64,000 bases of DNA from Micractinium sp. NFX-FRZ (lineage: Eukaryota > Chlorophyta > Trebouxiophyceae > Chlorellales > Chlorellaceae), in contig JAPTJF010000032.1 of assembly GCA_029339195.1 (NCBI GenBank), forward strand, positions 124,001-188,000. Reading direction: 5' to 3'. Under the pieces are notes generated by a model. That model saw nothing but the letters and a program-made list of their open reading frames with translations. It made no database searches and was not told the origin of the DNA. Of the stretch, positions 20,794-33,686 are shown piece by piece (position 1 is the stretch's first letter; each line of letters begins with the position of its first letter). The translations under genes were made by a program, and so were the position numbers.

Positions 20794-22666
20794 ATGGAAA
20801 CGGTGGCAGTAGGCCGCACGGCGCCAGGCTTGGACGGCCCAGCCTCACTGCGGTCCCGCCAGGCTGGGCGCCCTCCCGTCGCCATGGCCGCTGCCGCCGC
20901 TGCCACCAGCGGTGCGCCTGAGCTTCGGCTTCGCCTGCCGCACCACACCTCCCTGCTGCTGGACCGCATCGGCATGGTGTTTCTCATTACTGCGCACACG
21001 ATAACGATTGCGAGGCAGGGGGACAAGGCCATTGGCAGCGCTTGGGAGCGCAGCCAGCCGCACCTGATCCTTGTAATGCTTGCCTCCCAGCTGGCCCTCA
21101 TGACTGCCTGGCCCCTCGTCTTCGCCCGACACAGGTGGGGCACGTGCAGTTTGCTCACCGGGGGAAGTGGGTTGGAGTTGCAATGCAGGGCAGAGGCTCC
21201 ACGCTGCCGCCACCGCTTCCGCCCTCACATTCCCGCACCCGTCTTCTTCCCCTGGTGCACAGGCACCTTGTGCTCTCTGGCTTCCGGCTGGCCCTCTTTT
21301 TGGTCCCCAGCTTCCGCCGCACCGGGGTGGGAGCCGCGTTTTGGCTGGAGCATCTGCCGCAGCCGGGGCGCTGGGGACTCCTAAAAGACCTGGCACGAGT
21401 GATTGCAGGTGGGTTGGCGCGTGGCGTGCACACTTGATTCAACAGTTGTGGGTGGGTGGGCACCTGGGGTGGGCCAATGATCCGTGGGTCAATGGGCCTG
21501 GTGGGTGGCACGCGGTACGGCGGCAGCCGTTCCAATCCTGAGCAGGCGGATGGGCAGCGGGGCGGGCAGGCAGGCCTGCCACCAGCATGGTAGTGTGCCA
21601 TGCTCAGCACATCCTCCGCAGCACACCGCATGTGCGTCAGTGCTGCAATCATCTGGCACACCCTGCTGCGCTGCAGGCACGCGGCTGTTACCGGTGGTAG
21701 CGCTGGGTGTGGGCCAGATGCTGCCGCCATCGCGTGCGCTGGTCATGCAAGCGCTCACTCTGGGCCTGACCTGGAATCTGGCGGGGTACTGCAGCCTACC
21801 GGTGAGGAGACGGGAGGGCATGGGAGGGAGGGGAGGGGCAGGGGAGCTTGGTAGCTTTGACCGTCTGGCGGCCCCTTCTCCTGATGCTGTCGTGTTGGCT
21901 ACTACATAATGTCAAGCTGCGCCTCCCCCTTCTGGCCGGTGCAGTTGTTGCACAGCCCGCTGTCTCACCAACGAATGTTGCGGGCGGCAGCAGCCTTGGA
22001 GCTCCTTGCGCTGCCCCTGGCTGCATCCTTGCCCACCCTGTCTGGTCACGTCTTGCCCCAGTACATATTCTCTGGTAAGTCCCGACAGCCACAGGAGTGG
22101 CAGGCGGGGTGGCAGGCAGAGATGGCGCGGCATCAGGCTTGCCACATGCCAGCAAGCAAAGCCTTCTGCTGCCACTTCCCAGCTGCGCCTTCCCAACCGC
22201 CTCCTGCTCCCTTGCTTGCCCCACTTGCTTGCTGGTTGGGGCTTCCAGTCTGGTGTTCCGCAACGGACCTTGCGGCACAGACCCACTTGGCTTTGCTCCG
22301 CTCCTCCTCACTGCTCTGCGCTGAGCTGCTGTCTGCCATGCAGGCCCTGCATCGGGGGAGGAGGCCTGCCACGCAACACTATCCTTCCTGCAGCTGTCGC
22401 TGGGCTTCCTCCCAGTCCTGCTCTCCGCCTGCATGTTTCGGCCGCAGCCGGCGAGCGCGAGGCAGGCGAGGGAGGAAGAAGGAGGGGGCGGCAAGCCGTG
22501 GCTGCGGCTGCTGTACCAGGCAGGCAGGGCAGCAGATGCCTGCGACCATGCCCTGCACCGGCTGATGCACCAAAGAGTGCAGGGGGTGTTGCCCCGTGCT
22601 GTGCTGCTGCTGCTCGCCATGGGCTACATGTGGATGTGGTGCAAGCTAGTTGCGGGCCTGGCGTGA
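20794..22666 (+). CDS. Polytopic membrane protein of unknown function
   Basis: Five exons close exactly in phase: 20794-21134, 21263-21408, 21677-21801, 21945-22074 and 22344-22666, giving 354 residues. The start METVAVGRTAPGLDG is the last in-frame ATG before the first membrane segment region with good context. Hydrophobic segments include RIGMVFLITAHTITIA, LILVMLASQLALMTAWPLVF, VLSGFRLALFLVPSF, LLPVVALGVGQMLPP, LQLSLGFLPVLLSACMF and a C-terminal VLLLLAMGYMWMW. The spacing suggests about six to eight helices, with a basic/Gly loop before the last pair. A TGTAA signal follows at 22684-22688. I recognise no named family. A related truncated 3' end lies at 19880-19983, so it may belong to a small gene family. 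Confidence 0.75.
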
Positions 22667-22683
22667 TTGCTGGCACCAGCATG

Positions 22684-22688
22684 TGTAA
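22684..22688 (+). terminator. TGTAA 3'-end (polyadenylation) signal
   Basis: Chlorophyte-type TGTAA, 18 bases after the stop of the membrane-protein gene. Confidence 0.6.
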
Positions 22689-23071
22689 GAGCACACCCTG
22701 ACTCCCTGCCGATGTACAGCATTGCTGTCTCGCATATCATACCGGGTCGCCGCGATCTCTTGTGAATTGCCCTCCGGTTCCCATGTGAAATCTCTCTGGT
22801 CATGTTGTTTCGGGTGTAAGTACGAATGGAAGCGTTGGCCAGAGCCGGAAAGCAACAGGGCTGGAGGGGCAGGGGGCATATGGTACAGGGCCGCATATTG
22901 TACAGGGGCTATGGTACACGCCCGACCCTGTGGTACAGCCTGAGAGGAGTCGCCGATGGGGTAAATAAACAAGAGGCACCACAAAAGGGGCACCAACCAA
23001 CTGCCGTATGCTCAACGTGCCCCCGAGCTGCCTGCTGGGACATACCCAGCAAACATGCAGGCGGGCAAGCT

Positions 23072-25501
23072 TCAGGCTGCCAGCTTGATCACACGCAGCA
23101 GCGCATCGGGCGGCAGCAGTGCCAGCAGGTTCGCACCGTCGGCGCTGCAGGCCTGCGCACCAGCCGGTGGCACCGCGCCCTGCCGGCTGCTGTCCTGGAC
23201 CGCTGCCGCGGTGGCAGGCTGGCTCGCAACGGGCCGCCTGTGCGTCAGCAGCAGGGTGCGCACGACGGCCTTGAAGGTGTTGGGGAAGAGGTTGTGGGTG
23301 GCGGGGCTCCAGGCGCCGCCTGTGGCAATGTACAGCACCCTGCACAAACACGGGGCAGAGAAGCAGGGGTTGAGAAAGGGGCGGCAGCAGTAAGGAGACA
23401 AAGGAGTGCGCTTGCATCAGGCAGAGGAGCAGCGCGGCAATGAGAGCAATAGGGCGACTCTCATACCCGTGTGAGGCTGTGCCTCCCTCTTGCTACTAAT
23501 GCAGGCCGGCAGCTGTGCGTCCCTGCAGCCCCACCCTCACGGCCCCCTCTTTCATTGTTCGAAACAGCATGCCAGCAGCAGAGCCTCACTGAGAATCACC
23601 CGGTGGCCGGGCTTTTTAGAAATCAAGTGGGCAGTGATTCCCCACTCTGAGCTCGCTCCCACAGCTGCTAATGTGCCGGGTGCCCACCCCTGCTCTGCCC
23701 GGATCAGGTAGCAGTGGAGAACGTAGCAGCACCCGCAGGGGCTCACCTGGGGCTCAGCCGGTCCGCCAGGGCGGCCAGCGGGTCCAGCGTGTCCACCTCC
23801 TCCTCCCCCATGCCCAGGTGGCGAGGCGGTACCACCCGGCGGTACACCGTCGGCGCGTAGCCCGCCTGGCGCAGCGCGTGCACCACTGCCACGGCCGAGG
23901 CCTCTGCCTGCTCGGCCTCTTCTGTAGTTGAGAAGCCCTCCCTCGTGAGCGCTGCCTGCAGTGAGGAGGTGGGGCACAGGGTGGTTAGCAGCTGAGAAGG
24001 CAGCAGCATGGAGGAAAGCATGCCGGCTTAAGGAATGGGCAGGCTGTGGCGGGTGGGACGGCGGGGGACAAGAGGCAGGCGAGAGTGTGCAAAACAAGAC
24101 ACAGGCAGGCAGCGCTGGCAAGAGACCGTGCTCAAAGCAAGACACAAGCAGGCAGCCTGGACAGCACTCGGCAGCGCGCCGCCAGCTGCCGCCGGCCAGC
24201 AGGCACCCAGGCGGTGCGCTGGCAGCAGCTCACCAGTTGCGCCAGCGCGCACAGCACGGGGCAAAGGTAGGGCAGGTGCATGGCCTCGGGCCGCACCCGG
24301 CTGCTGTCCACCGTTGGCCGGGCGCCGCCAGCCAGCAGCGCCGCCACCGCCCCAATGAGAGCCCGCCGCGCATGCCAGCAGCGTCCACCCGTGCCGGTCG
24401 CGCGCCTGGAGGTCCATTGGTATGTGAGGCAGGCACCGCAGCGGGGGCGGCAGCACGTGCCTGCCCGCCAGCGGCGACTGCGCCAGCAGCAGCGCACAGA
24501 GGATCCCAGGGCTGCCGCCGTCGATTGCTTGGAAGAGGAGGCCGGAGAACCATTGGCGGCTGCCCTCCGAGGTGTCCAGCTCCTTCCAGGCAGCTTCCAG
24601 GTGATTCGCCAGCCACGTCAGGCTGTGGTACGCCAGCTGCTCCTGGCCGACGCGTGCTGCCGCCCGCAGCAGCTCCACGGCTTGCGCCGCAGACGGCAGC
24701 TCCAGCTGGCACGCCGCCCGCTGCTGCTCAAGGTGTTCTAGCAGCTGGGTGGTGAGTTCCTCCCCATCTACTCCGACCGCAAGACTCAGGATGGCTGGCT
24801 TGTCCCGGGTGGAGAGGGAGTCGGCGCCGTGCTGCAGCAGCGCCGCCACCACCGTCGGCAGCCGCTTGGGCGGGTACACCTGGCAGCCGTCGGCAGCCAC
24901 GCCGAGCGCGGTTTGCCCATGTTCGCCTGCGTTGGGGTCTGCGACCAGCCGCAGCATCTCACGGATGCAGCGCAGGTTCCTTGACCCTGCAGCAGGGCGG
25001 GGGAGAGCAGCGGACAGGCAGTTCGGCAGGTTGGAGTGCAGGCATCGTGTTGCCTTGTGCCACCAGGCTGGTTTGACAGCAGGATATGCGGCAGCCAGGG
25101 AAAGCCCACCAGACCGGCCCTGCCGCCCGTGGCACTTACTGCCAGCTGCATGCAAGCGCCAGTGGAGTCCTGCCAGGCTGCAGCTGGTCAAGGCGCCCCC
25201 CAGGGTTGTGAAACCGTGCCAGAAAGCTGCTGGTCATCAGCTCAAGTTCCGGGTCGTCCCCGCAGTGCTGCATCACAACAGCGTCCAGCGGCGCCCCTGC
25301 CGCTGCCAGCGGCGCCAACAGCGAGGGCCGCCCGCAGAGGACCGCCACGTGCAGCGTGGTGATTCCATGCGGGCCAATGTGCAGCAGTTGCTCATCGCCG
25401 CTTTGCAGCAGGCGGAGGACGTCCTCATCGCTGTGCAGGAAGGAGTCGAAAAGCGACAGGGGGCTGGCGACCCCTTGGGCGTGGGTCGCCACGGGCATGT
25501 C
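23072..25501 (-). CDS. Ankyrin-repeat protein with one apparent frame break
   Basis: Four exons: 25140-25501, 24234-24979, 23747-23955 and 23072-23339. Ankyrin-like repeats include HGITTLHVAVLCGRPSLLAP, RTPLALACSW continuing into exon 2, HGQTALGVAADG with VVAALLQHGAD, and DRHGWTLLACAA. Near 24355-24370 the reading frame must shift by one base to continue with ALIGAVAALLAGGARPTVDS and join exon 3 in phase. Exon 2 is accordingly one base over a whole number of codons. I see no GT-AG intron that would repair it, so this is either a sequencing error or a real lesion. The C-terminus (NLLALLPPDALLRVIKLAA) resembles a short helical box. Ankyrin repeats mediate protein binding; the partner is unknown. 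An earlier in-frame start at 25654 is possible but less natural. Confidence 0.75.
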
Positions 25502-25895
25502 GCCTAGACGAGGCGATGTCGAGGAAAACGAGGGCAAGCGCCAGCCAGGATGCCCATGATTTGAATGTTGGCACTCCCGCCACATGGGCGGCGCCGCCCA
25601 GCCAGATAGGGCCAGAGGTTCGCTTTCCATGGCACACTTTCTGCTGCCATGCATTGCAGTGACACAGCCTGCAGCTGTTTATAACAGCTGCTTGATGATA
25701 ACACTCATTAAGACTAGAGGGCAAGAGGCAGCATCCCTCAGCATGAAGTTCACACATGCACACAGCTGAGTGGACGGACTGCCAACCAAGTGAACGCGGA
25801 CTGCCCAACGAGCATGCTGCATGCAGGTTCTGGTGAAGCGCAGGCAGATTACTGCCGTGATTGCTTCAGTCTGGGGTGAAGCAAGCTCCGCCGCG
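25502..25895. other. Spacer between ankyrin and DnaJ genes
   Basis: About 400 bases upstream of the ankyrin gene and downstream of the DnaJ gene. No gene or clear signal seen. Confidence 0.5.
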
Positions 25896-27879
25896 TCATG
25901 GCCGCCTGCCGCCGCGCCGCTCCTGGTGCCGGCGCTGCAGCTGTGCCAGCCGCTGCAGCAGCGCCTGCTCCTCTCCGCTCACCTCCCGCGGCAGCTGCAC
26001 CATCACTTCAAAGTGGTGCGACCCCCGGCGGGGCGGCCGCTGGCTCTGACGCCCGCCAGCATCTCGCCGCCCGCGCCCGCTGCCCTCCTCGTGCTGCTCC
26101 ACGCCCTCCTGCGCCAGCGACAGCACGGTGCCGTGCTGCGTGCCTGGCGGGATGGGCAGGCTGGCCGCCCCCCGCAGCGTGGTCACGGTGGCCACGCCGC
26201 CCAGCAATGCATCCCACAGGGGTATCGCCAGCTGGGAGTGCAGATCCAGCCCCTGCCGCCACATGCCCTCCTCGTGGCCAACCTGCACAGTCCAGGCAGG
26301 GCGGAGGGCGGTACGGCCCAGGCGCGGTGGCGGGGTGAAGTGGCAGGCATTTGGAGCAGATTTAGCAGCCTGCCTGACCTGCTTGCCAGCAGCACTTTCT
26401 CTGCATGTTTACTACCCTGGCGTCAGCCCGAGCTCGCCCCAAAGGTCTGGTCTGCCATGTCCACACGGTCCGGCCCTGCCCTCAAGCATTCTCCCCCGCC
26501 ACTCCCGGTTCCTATGCCGCTGCATCGGCTGTCGCCCTCTCTCACCTGCACTTCCAGCACCAGGCCGCCGCGTGGGCCGCCCACCCGCGCCACACCCCCT
26601 TCCCCCGCAAGCCGCAGCTGCCCTCCATCTTCCGCGCCCGCCGGCACGCGCACCGTCACCCGCCGCGGCTGCCGCGCCATGCCCGTGCCGGAGCAGCAGG
26701 CGCAGGGGTGGGCCACAGAGAAGCCTCGGCCCACGCACACGGGGCAGCAGACCGTGACTTGCTCCACGCCTGAAGAACAAGCGCAGGATGGGGACGGGGC
26801 AATGGGTGAGAGGGAGGGGAGGGGGCACAGTGTGGGGCCTCGAGCGGGAGGCTGGGTCATGGTGGTCCCAGGAGCTGAAGCCCCAATGACGGGCAAGATG
26901 CGGGCCTCATGCATGCAAACAAGTAGCAGTGCACCTTTGCTGTGCCCTCAGCAGCTGCTCCCCGCCCGCCCTGGCAGCAGCAGCAGCACCCACCTGCCCA
27001 CTGCCCAAACCCAACCCGCTTGCCTGCCTCGTGGTGCTGGGGGCTGACCGGGCCCACACGCTGCCGCTTGACAATCTCCCGCCGCCCCTTGCACATGGCG
27101 CAGGGCGTAGCGACCGTGCCGGGTGCCGCACCAGTGCCGCTGCAGGAGCGGCACGCATCCATAACCCCCACATCTATGCTGCGCTCCGCCCCCAGCGCTG
27201 CTTCTCGGAAGTCTAGGTGAAGCACAGCGTGCACATCCGGCGGCGGCCGCTCCACGCCGCCGCTGCCGCGCCCCGGCGCACGCCATGCGCCTTGCGACCT
27301 GCTGCTGCCGCTGCCCCATCGCGCATCATCGTACTGCTGCCGCTGCTGCTCATCAGACAAGACCTGGAACGCGCGGCTGATGGCCTGCACGCAGCACAGT
27401 AGACATGGGGCGGGGCATGTTTTCTACATTCTTGCTGACTGGGCCAAGAACTGGCTGCATGCTAGCAACGGCAGTGCCGTCCACCTCTTTCATTTATAAC
27501 TAGCATAAAGCAGACAGAAGCCCCCACTAAGCCACACAGTACTGCCCACCTTGAAGCGCTCCGGCGCCTGCACCGAGCGATTGACGTCGGGGTGCCAGAG
27601 GCGCGCCAGCCGCCGAAAGGCGCGCTTGACCTCTTCCTTTGTCGCGCTACGTGGCAGCTCTAGAATGTCATAGTGGCAGGGGGCGCCTGCTGGCGCTGTC
27701 CTGCTGCCGCCGCTGCTTCTGCCGCCGCTGGCGGCGCTGCCCCCGCCGCCAGTGCCGCCAGCGGCCGCCGCCTGACGTGTGTCACGGGGCCTTCGGGCTG
27801 GCTGCCAGCGCCGCAAGCAGGCCGTCCTATCGGCGGAGAGGGGCCTGGGCCTTTGAAGCGTGGCGCCCAGCAAAGGCAT
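25896..27879 (-). CDS. DnaJ (Hsp40, type A) chaperone, probably plastid
   Basis: Four exons close in phase (27550-27879, 27060-27384, 26546-26769, 25896-26282), giving 421 residues. A basic, Ala/Gly-rich N-terminus of about 65 residues precedes the J domain (HYDILELPRSATKEEVKRAF) with the HPD motif in RLWHPDVNRS. A Gly/Ser-rich linker follows. The zinc-finger region has four Cys motifs: CRSCSGTG, CAMCKGRR, CPVCVGRG and CACCSGTG; the second has lost the usual final Gly. The C-terminal beta domains include VTVRVPAGAEDGGQLRL and LPIPPGTQHGTVLSL. Type A J proteins deliver unfolded clients to Hsp70 and stimulate its ATPase. The extension suggests plastid import; mitochondrial targeting is possible. 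The gene is divergent from the kinase gene, with 315 bases between starts. Confidence 0.9.
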
Positions 27880-28194
27880 GTCCCCAGCCAGCAGCTGAGC
27901 GGTGCTCGCTCATAGACTTTTGACTGGAGCCGAACAACGTAGGTGTTGTCTGGAGGGCCTAAGGAGAGACACGACACGTGCTGAGCTGGCGCGTGCAAAA
28001 TGCAGCAGGTGGCCGCAGGCGCTGCATTCAAGTGCTTTCCAAGTGCTCACGAGGAGTCTGCTGCAATTCTGAAGTGCCAGTCAGCGCGAGAATTCGAATC
28101 GTGCCTTGCTAGTTGCGTGTCCGGCGCGCTATGGCTGCGCGGCGCTGCGGCGCGGGCAGCGAGTGAACGGAGGGCGTGAGAGTTGAAGCCCGGC
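27880..28194. promoter_or_regulatory. Short divergent promoter region between DnaJ and kinase genes
   Basis: The two start codons face away from each other across 315 bases, so this interval must hold both 5' flanks. No TATA box or other element is convincing. Confidence 0.5.
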
Positions 28195-31100
28195 ATGGCG
28201 GAGCGGCCCCAGCCTGCCGTGCAGCGCGGCTTGCTGCTGCGCCACTCGGGGGGCTGCCTGAGCCCGCGGGTGCTCGACTTCCTGTGCTTTGACACCCCGC
28301 GCTCGGTGCTGGGGGGCGAGGATGGCGAGGAGGACGTGCCCTTCTACCTCGCGGCACAAGACAGCCTGGAGCAGCTCGTCGCTCAGGTGCGGGCGGCGGG
28401 GCGGCGAGACGGCGATGGGTGCTGGTAACTGCACGCCTCTGCTTGTGGCTGTGCCGCATTGAGGGTAATGTGGGTAATAATCCAGCCACGCTCCATTGCA
28501 ACGCATTGCCCTTGCCTCCGCTGCAGGGCGCACTGCCGTGCCCGGCGCTGTGGGCAGAGTCGTCTGCGCTGGCGGCAGGCAGCGGCTCGCTGCGAGTGCT
28601 GTACCACCTGGGTGGCTCGCTGCAACACTGCGAGCTGCCTGGCAAGACGATACGGCTGCAGCCTGCGAAGCAGTCCGGCGGAACTGGCAAAAGTGGCAGC
28701 ACCCACCAGCAGCAGCCGCTGCTGCCTCCAGTGGCCGCACGTTCCTACATCTCTGCCCGCCGCCACACGCAGCTCCTGCGCCTGCTGGTGGGCCTCTTTC
28801 CCAAGCTGGAACAGCTGCACCAGGAGCTGACGTGCAGCGGCGCTGTGGAGCTGCGCGGTGTGGCTTGCGGAGCGGCGGCTGGCTGCAGCCCATTGTCCGC
28901 TGCGCCCCACGCTGTGTGGGCCACACCCGTTCCCCAGGTGCGCTCGCTTCCTCCACATGCTGTGCATCCTCCGCAGGCCTTTCTGTGCCCTGCCTTATGT
29001 TGGCGCAGTGCAGCCCTACTGACAGGCAATGCATCCCAGCTGGCATGCCTGCCGCAGCTCGCACAGCCTCGGCCCCGAGCATCTGATTCCACGCCTGCCT
29101 GGCCGGTCTGCCGTGCTGCAGGGTGTGCTGCTGGAGCGGCTGAGCGATGATGGCGAGGCGCAGCAGCTGGCCATCGCCATCGACTTTATGCACGCCTGCC
29201 TGGTGCTGCGGCAGGGCGGCAGCGCGTCTGGCGCTCCGCCTGCGGGCTCTGGCCATGACTGTCTGCGCAGCATCAACTCGTTGGCAGAAGCGCTGGCGGT
29301 GCTGCACCGTGAGGCAGGGCGGCTGGGGCCCTCGCTCACGGCGTCGCCCGCCAAGCAAGCGGGCAGAGCCAGCGGCAGCCCCGCACCATTCCAGTCGCCT
29401 GCCAAGCCGCCGCTGCCAGCGGCACACGGCGTTGAGGCACTGCGCCTTGCGGTTGGCATGGTGCAGTCCTGCAACTCGGCACAGCTGCGCGAGGGGCTGG
29501 CCATCCTTTCGGCAGCGTCGGCCAGCTCCCAGGCGTGCGCGGCGGCGGTGGCGCTGGGTGCTCTGGAGGCGCTGGTCACGGCGGCTGCCACGGTGCTTCC
29601 CAGCCCCTCCATGGGCCTGTCGGAGCTGCAGCCGTCACTGACGGTGGCAGTGACCAGCCTGCTCGATGCGGCGCCACCGGCCAGCTACGCAGCAGGCCGC
29701 CTGGCATCCATCCTGGCAGCGGTGCTGCAGCAGAGCTGTGCCAACCCGCTGCTGCTGTGCCGCCTGCTGGTGACGCTGCTGCAGCGGGCGGATGTGCGGG
29801 TGGAGGCGATGCGGCAGGGGCTGGCGGGCGCAATAGCCGACATGTATGCGCGCCTCTCGCCGGCGGCGCAAGCGGCAGCTGCAGAGCTGGCTCCCTTCCG
29901 AGGCAGCAGCAGCAGCAGCGGAGGCATTTCTGCCAGGGCAAGTGGCGAGGGCCAGCAGCAGCAGCAGCAGCAGCCTGGCGGAGCTCCCCTGGCGGCCTTT
30001 GGCTCGCCGCTTGTGTCAGCACAAGTGGAGAACACAGCATCAGCCAGCAACAGCCGTAGCCAGGTAGCCAGCCTGGTGGCTGCATATAACGCCATGTCGG
30101 ACAGCGGCTCGGACTGCTCCCCTTCAGTCAGCCGCAGCAGCTCGCCTGTGAAGGTCAGTTCAGGCTGCGGCTTGCTGGGTGGCTTTGTTCTGTGTTGTCT
30201 GTGCAGACTGGCTAGGCCCTTGTGCCCACCGCCTCCAAGTGAGTGTATCTGTCCTTGGTGGCTGTGCAGGCATGTTTGCTGCCTGATGGTCACATGCATG
30301 CAGCAGACGCCTCTCTCACTGTGCGGTTATCTTTCCTCCGACCGCTGCTGCTCCTGCAGGGTTCACCCATGCGCTCGCCCTCCGCGCTGTCCAACCCAGG
30401 GGGGCGCTTCTCTGTTCCCCGCCTGGCTCTGCCCACTCCTGACTCTCCCACCGCGGCAGCCGCCGGCGGGCTCACCCGGTCCACTCGCCGTGTGCTGAGT
30501 GCTACGCCAGGTGGCAGCCGCAGCGGCGCTCGCAGCCCCAGCCCCTATGGCAGCCCCACCCGGCGCAGCGGCACTTGCGACTCTGTAGAGCCTGCAGCGC
30601 TGGCAGAGCTGGCCACCCTGGCTAGTGCACTGGGCGAGAGCCTGATGGCAGCAGACCTGCCAGCAATCGTGGCGCACAAGCGTCGGGCAGATGTGCGGCT
30701 GAGCGAGGCTGGCGAGGATGGTGTGCCTGCAGGTGCGCGTGCCGCTTTGAGCTTGGCAGTGAAGGGGCAACACAGCAGGGGGGGCTATGCTGCTGCCTGC
30801 CTGTCATGGTGCTGCAGTAAGCACTCGTGCTGCAGGACCCCACTCTCCACTCCCTCCGCTCCCTGTGCTGTGGTCATTGCTTCTTGCAGAGCTGCTGGAG
30901 GCGCCGCCCGGCACCACCAAGAAGGTGCTGGAGGCGCACCGCATCCTGGTCACCGCCAGGTCGCTGCGCAGCGTAGACAGCAGCGCCACACGCACCACTG
31001 ACACCGATGCGTCGGCTGCAGATGGCGGGGCCACTGCTCGGCTGGTGCAGGATGTGGAGCAGATCAAGTGCCTGCTGCTGAAGGCGCTGGTGGTGGCGCT

Positions 31101-33652
31101 GCCCGTTCTGGAGCCTGCAGGTGCGAGCGTGGCTGGCTGGCTGGCTTAACACTGTGTGGCAAGTAAAAGGTGTGCTTGTTGGTTGCAGGTCAACTCGAGC
31201 AAATAGTTGTGGTGTGCATGCTAGCCCTCAGCGTAACGCCCTGGCGTACCTTTTGCCTGCAGGCTGGCCAGCCATTGACCCTTCCCCGCTGCTGGCTGCT
31301 GAGGTTGTGGGGCTGCTGGGCAAGCAGCTGTCAGCGACGCGGGAGCAGCTCAATGAGCTGGCCGTGGAGGCATTGCTGCGCCTGTCACAGCGGCCGGTGG
31401 GCGTTGCAGCGCCACAGCAGAGCGGCGGTAGCAGTCGTGGATCCCACGTGCTCGTGTCAATGGCTGGGCGGCGGCTCAACGTGCTGGCTGCTGACTGCAA
31501 GCCAGAGGGCGACAGCTGGAAGGAACTGCTGGCAGTGCTGCAGCTGCTGACTGAGTACACGTCAGCGGCAGCCCACCCCTCAGTGGCCGCTGCAGTGGTG
31601 CTGCGCTGCCTCCCCGGCCTGCAGTCGCTGGCAGGCGTGCTGCAGGCTGGCGGCCTGGATCCGGCCTGCTGGAGCACATCCACTTGGCAGCTGCTGCACT
31701 CCTTTGCGCTGCTGCTGGCAGCGACCTGCCGCAAGTGCGAGGATGCCGAGGCCGGGCGTGGCCTCCTCTCCCTGCTGCTGGCTGACCAGCAATTGGCGGC
31801 CCTGCTGGCCGGTGCTGCCAGCCACCTGCTTCTGCAGCCAGAGCAGCAGCCGAGCGGCACACTGGCGCAGCGCAGCCGGGCGGCAGCCATGCAGCGCGAC
31901 CTGCTGCAGCTGTTTGCAGCGCTGGCAACACTGGCGGGGCAGCAGCCACCATGTGTGCAGCAGCCGCACCACCCTCGGGAGTCAGACCGGGCCGGCTCCC
32001 GCTTGAGCATGGCATCCTCTGCCTGTGATGGCTCTGCCACAAGTCGGGATGTGCAGCCGGGGCCTGGCCACGACCTGCTGCTGGGTGAGCATTTGGGGGG
32101 CCTGCTTGCTTGCCGCTGAATGCTTTGAACGCAGAACAGTGCCGTTCTTGCATGCAGCATGCATGAGGGCGTTCCACACATTTTCAACGCCCAGGGCTGC
32201 ACCCGCTGACCTGACAGCCCTCGACTGCTTGCATCCATGCTGCGCCGGCCTGCAGGCCTCAGCGCACGGCGGGGCCTTACGCGGCGCCACGCCCTGCAGT
32301 TCTTTAGCTTCCTTGTCAGCCCACACTCTGGCTTGGCGCAGCGCATCTTGGATCACGATCCCAGCAGCAAGGCAGCAGCTGGCAGCCGAGCTGGCAGCAA
32401 GCAACCGCCGCGGCCGCCAGCTCCGCTGGCGCCCACACCCAGCACCCCCGCCTCCACCGCTAATATGCGCCTGCGGCAGGGTCTGCTGGAGCTGCTGAAA
32501 GCAGTGTTTGCAGCGCCAGGCAGCCCCTTTGCTGCCGACAAGTTTGTGTCAGGTGGGGCCTGGGGCACAGCAGTCATGGGTATGCAACGCAGCAGAGCCG
32601 CGCTGGGGCTGTATCCAGTCTTCATCAGACTCCCTGCCTGCGTTCCCACTGCCTCCCGGCACACGCCCACCCTGCTCTGCCCCTGCCCCCTTGTGCCCCC
32701 TGCCCCTCCGCTGCAGACTTCTACATCCGCCTCCACTTCATCCAGTTCCTCAAGCTGTACCACAACCCGCACCGCGACCACCAGGCCCTCTTCCTCTGCC
32801 GCCAGCACATGGACATCCTGCTGGTGCTGGCCACCAACAAGAGCACCCACATCCGCCACCGCTTCCAGCAGCTGTCGGGTGAGCCGGACGGCAGGCTCAC
32901 CAGCTGGCCTGGCAGCCGGCGGGTGCTGGCTACAGGCACAGCTCTCCAGTTGTGACGTCAAGTGGCGTTTCTTGCTGCGCACATGCACAGCTGAAGGGCG
33001 CCGCTTGCACACCATTGCCGCTGCAAGAGATAGCCTTTGCCCGCTGCTGTGATGTCAACACCATGTTCAAACGTGTGTCTCCCTGCCTCCCCGCAGTTGT
33101 GGACTTCTTTGTGCGCGAGCTGAGCCTGGAGTTTGAGGCGAAGCAGCCCGCCCGTGGCCGCATGCACCGCCTGAGCAGCAGCGGCAGCCAGCTGGAGCAC
33201 CGCCGCACCTCCAGCTCCTCCACTTTTGGAGGGCTGGAGTCAGGGACTGCGTCGCCCACCATGTCTCTGCGCATGCCCATGCGCGAGCAGCCTGAGCAGA
33301 ACCCGTCTCCAGCACCAGCTGGCGGGGTGCCGCTGCTGCGGCTGCCCTCGCGTGGCAGCGCCCTTGGGGTTGTGCCGGAGACGGCAAGCGGGGCATCCTC
33401 GCCCGGCCTGCAGCTGCCCCCTGGCATTGGGGGCGGCAGCAGCAGGGGCCGTGCTGTCCCGCGCCTCAACCTGGGGTCAGCCCCCTCGCTGCCCAGCCCT
33501 GGCGGCCAGAGCACGCCCAGCCCTGGCAACAGCGCACGGCATGGGCGGCCGCCTCTGCCACCCTCTGCCAGATCTGGCGTGGGCGCCACGCCCCGGTTGA
33601 CCAGCAGGCTGGGACGCGCTATGTCGGCTCGGGGCAACGACAACCCAATGGC

Positions 33653-33686
<34 letters not shown>

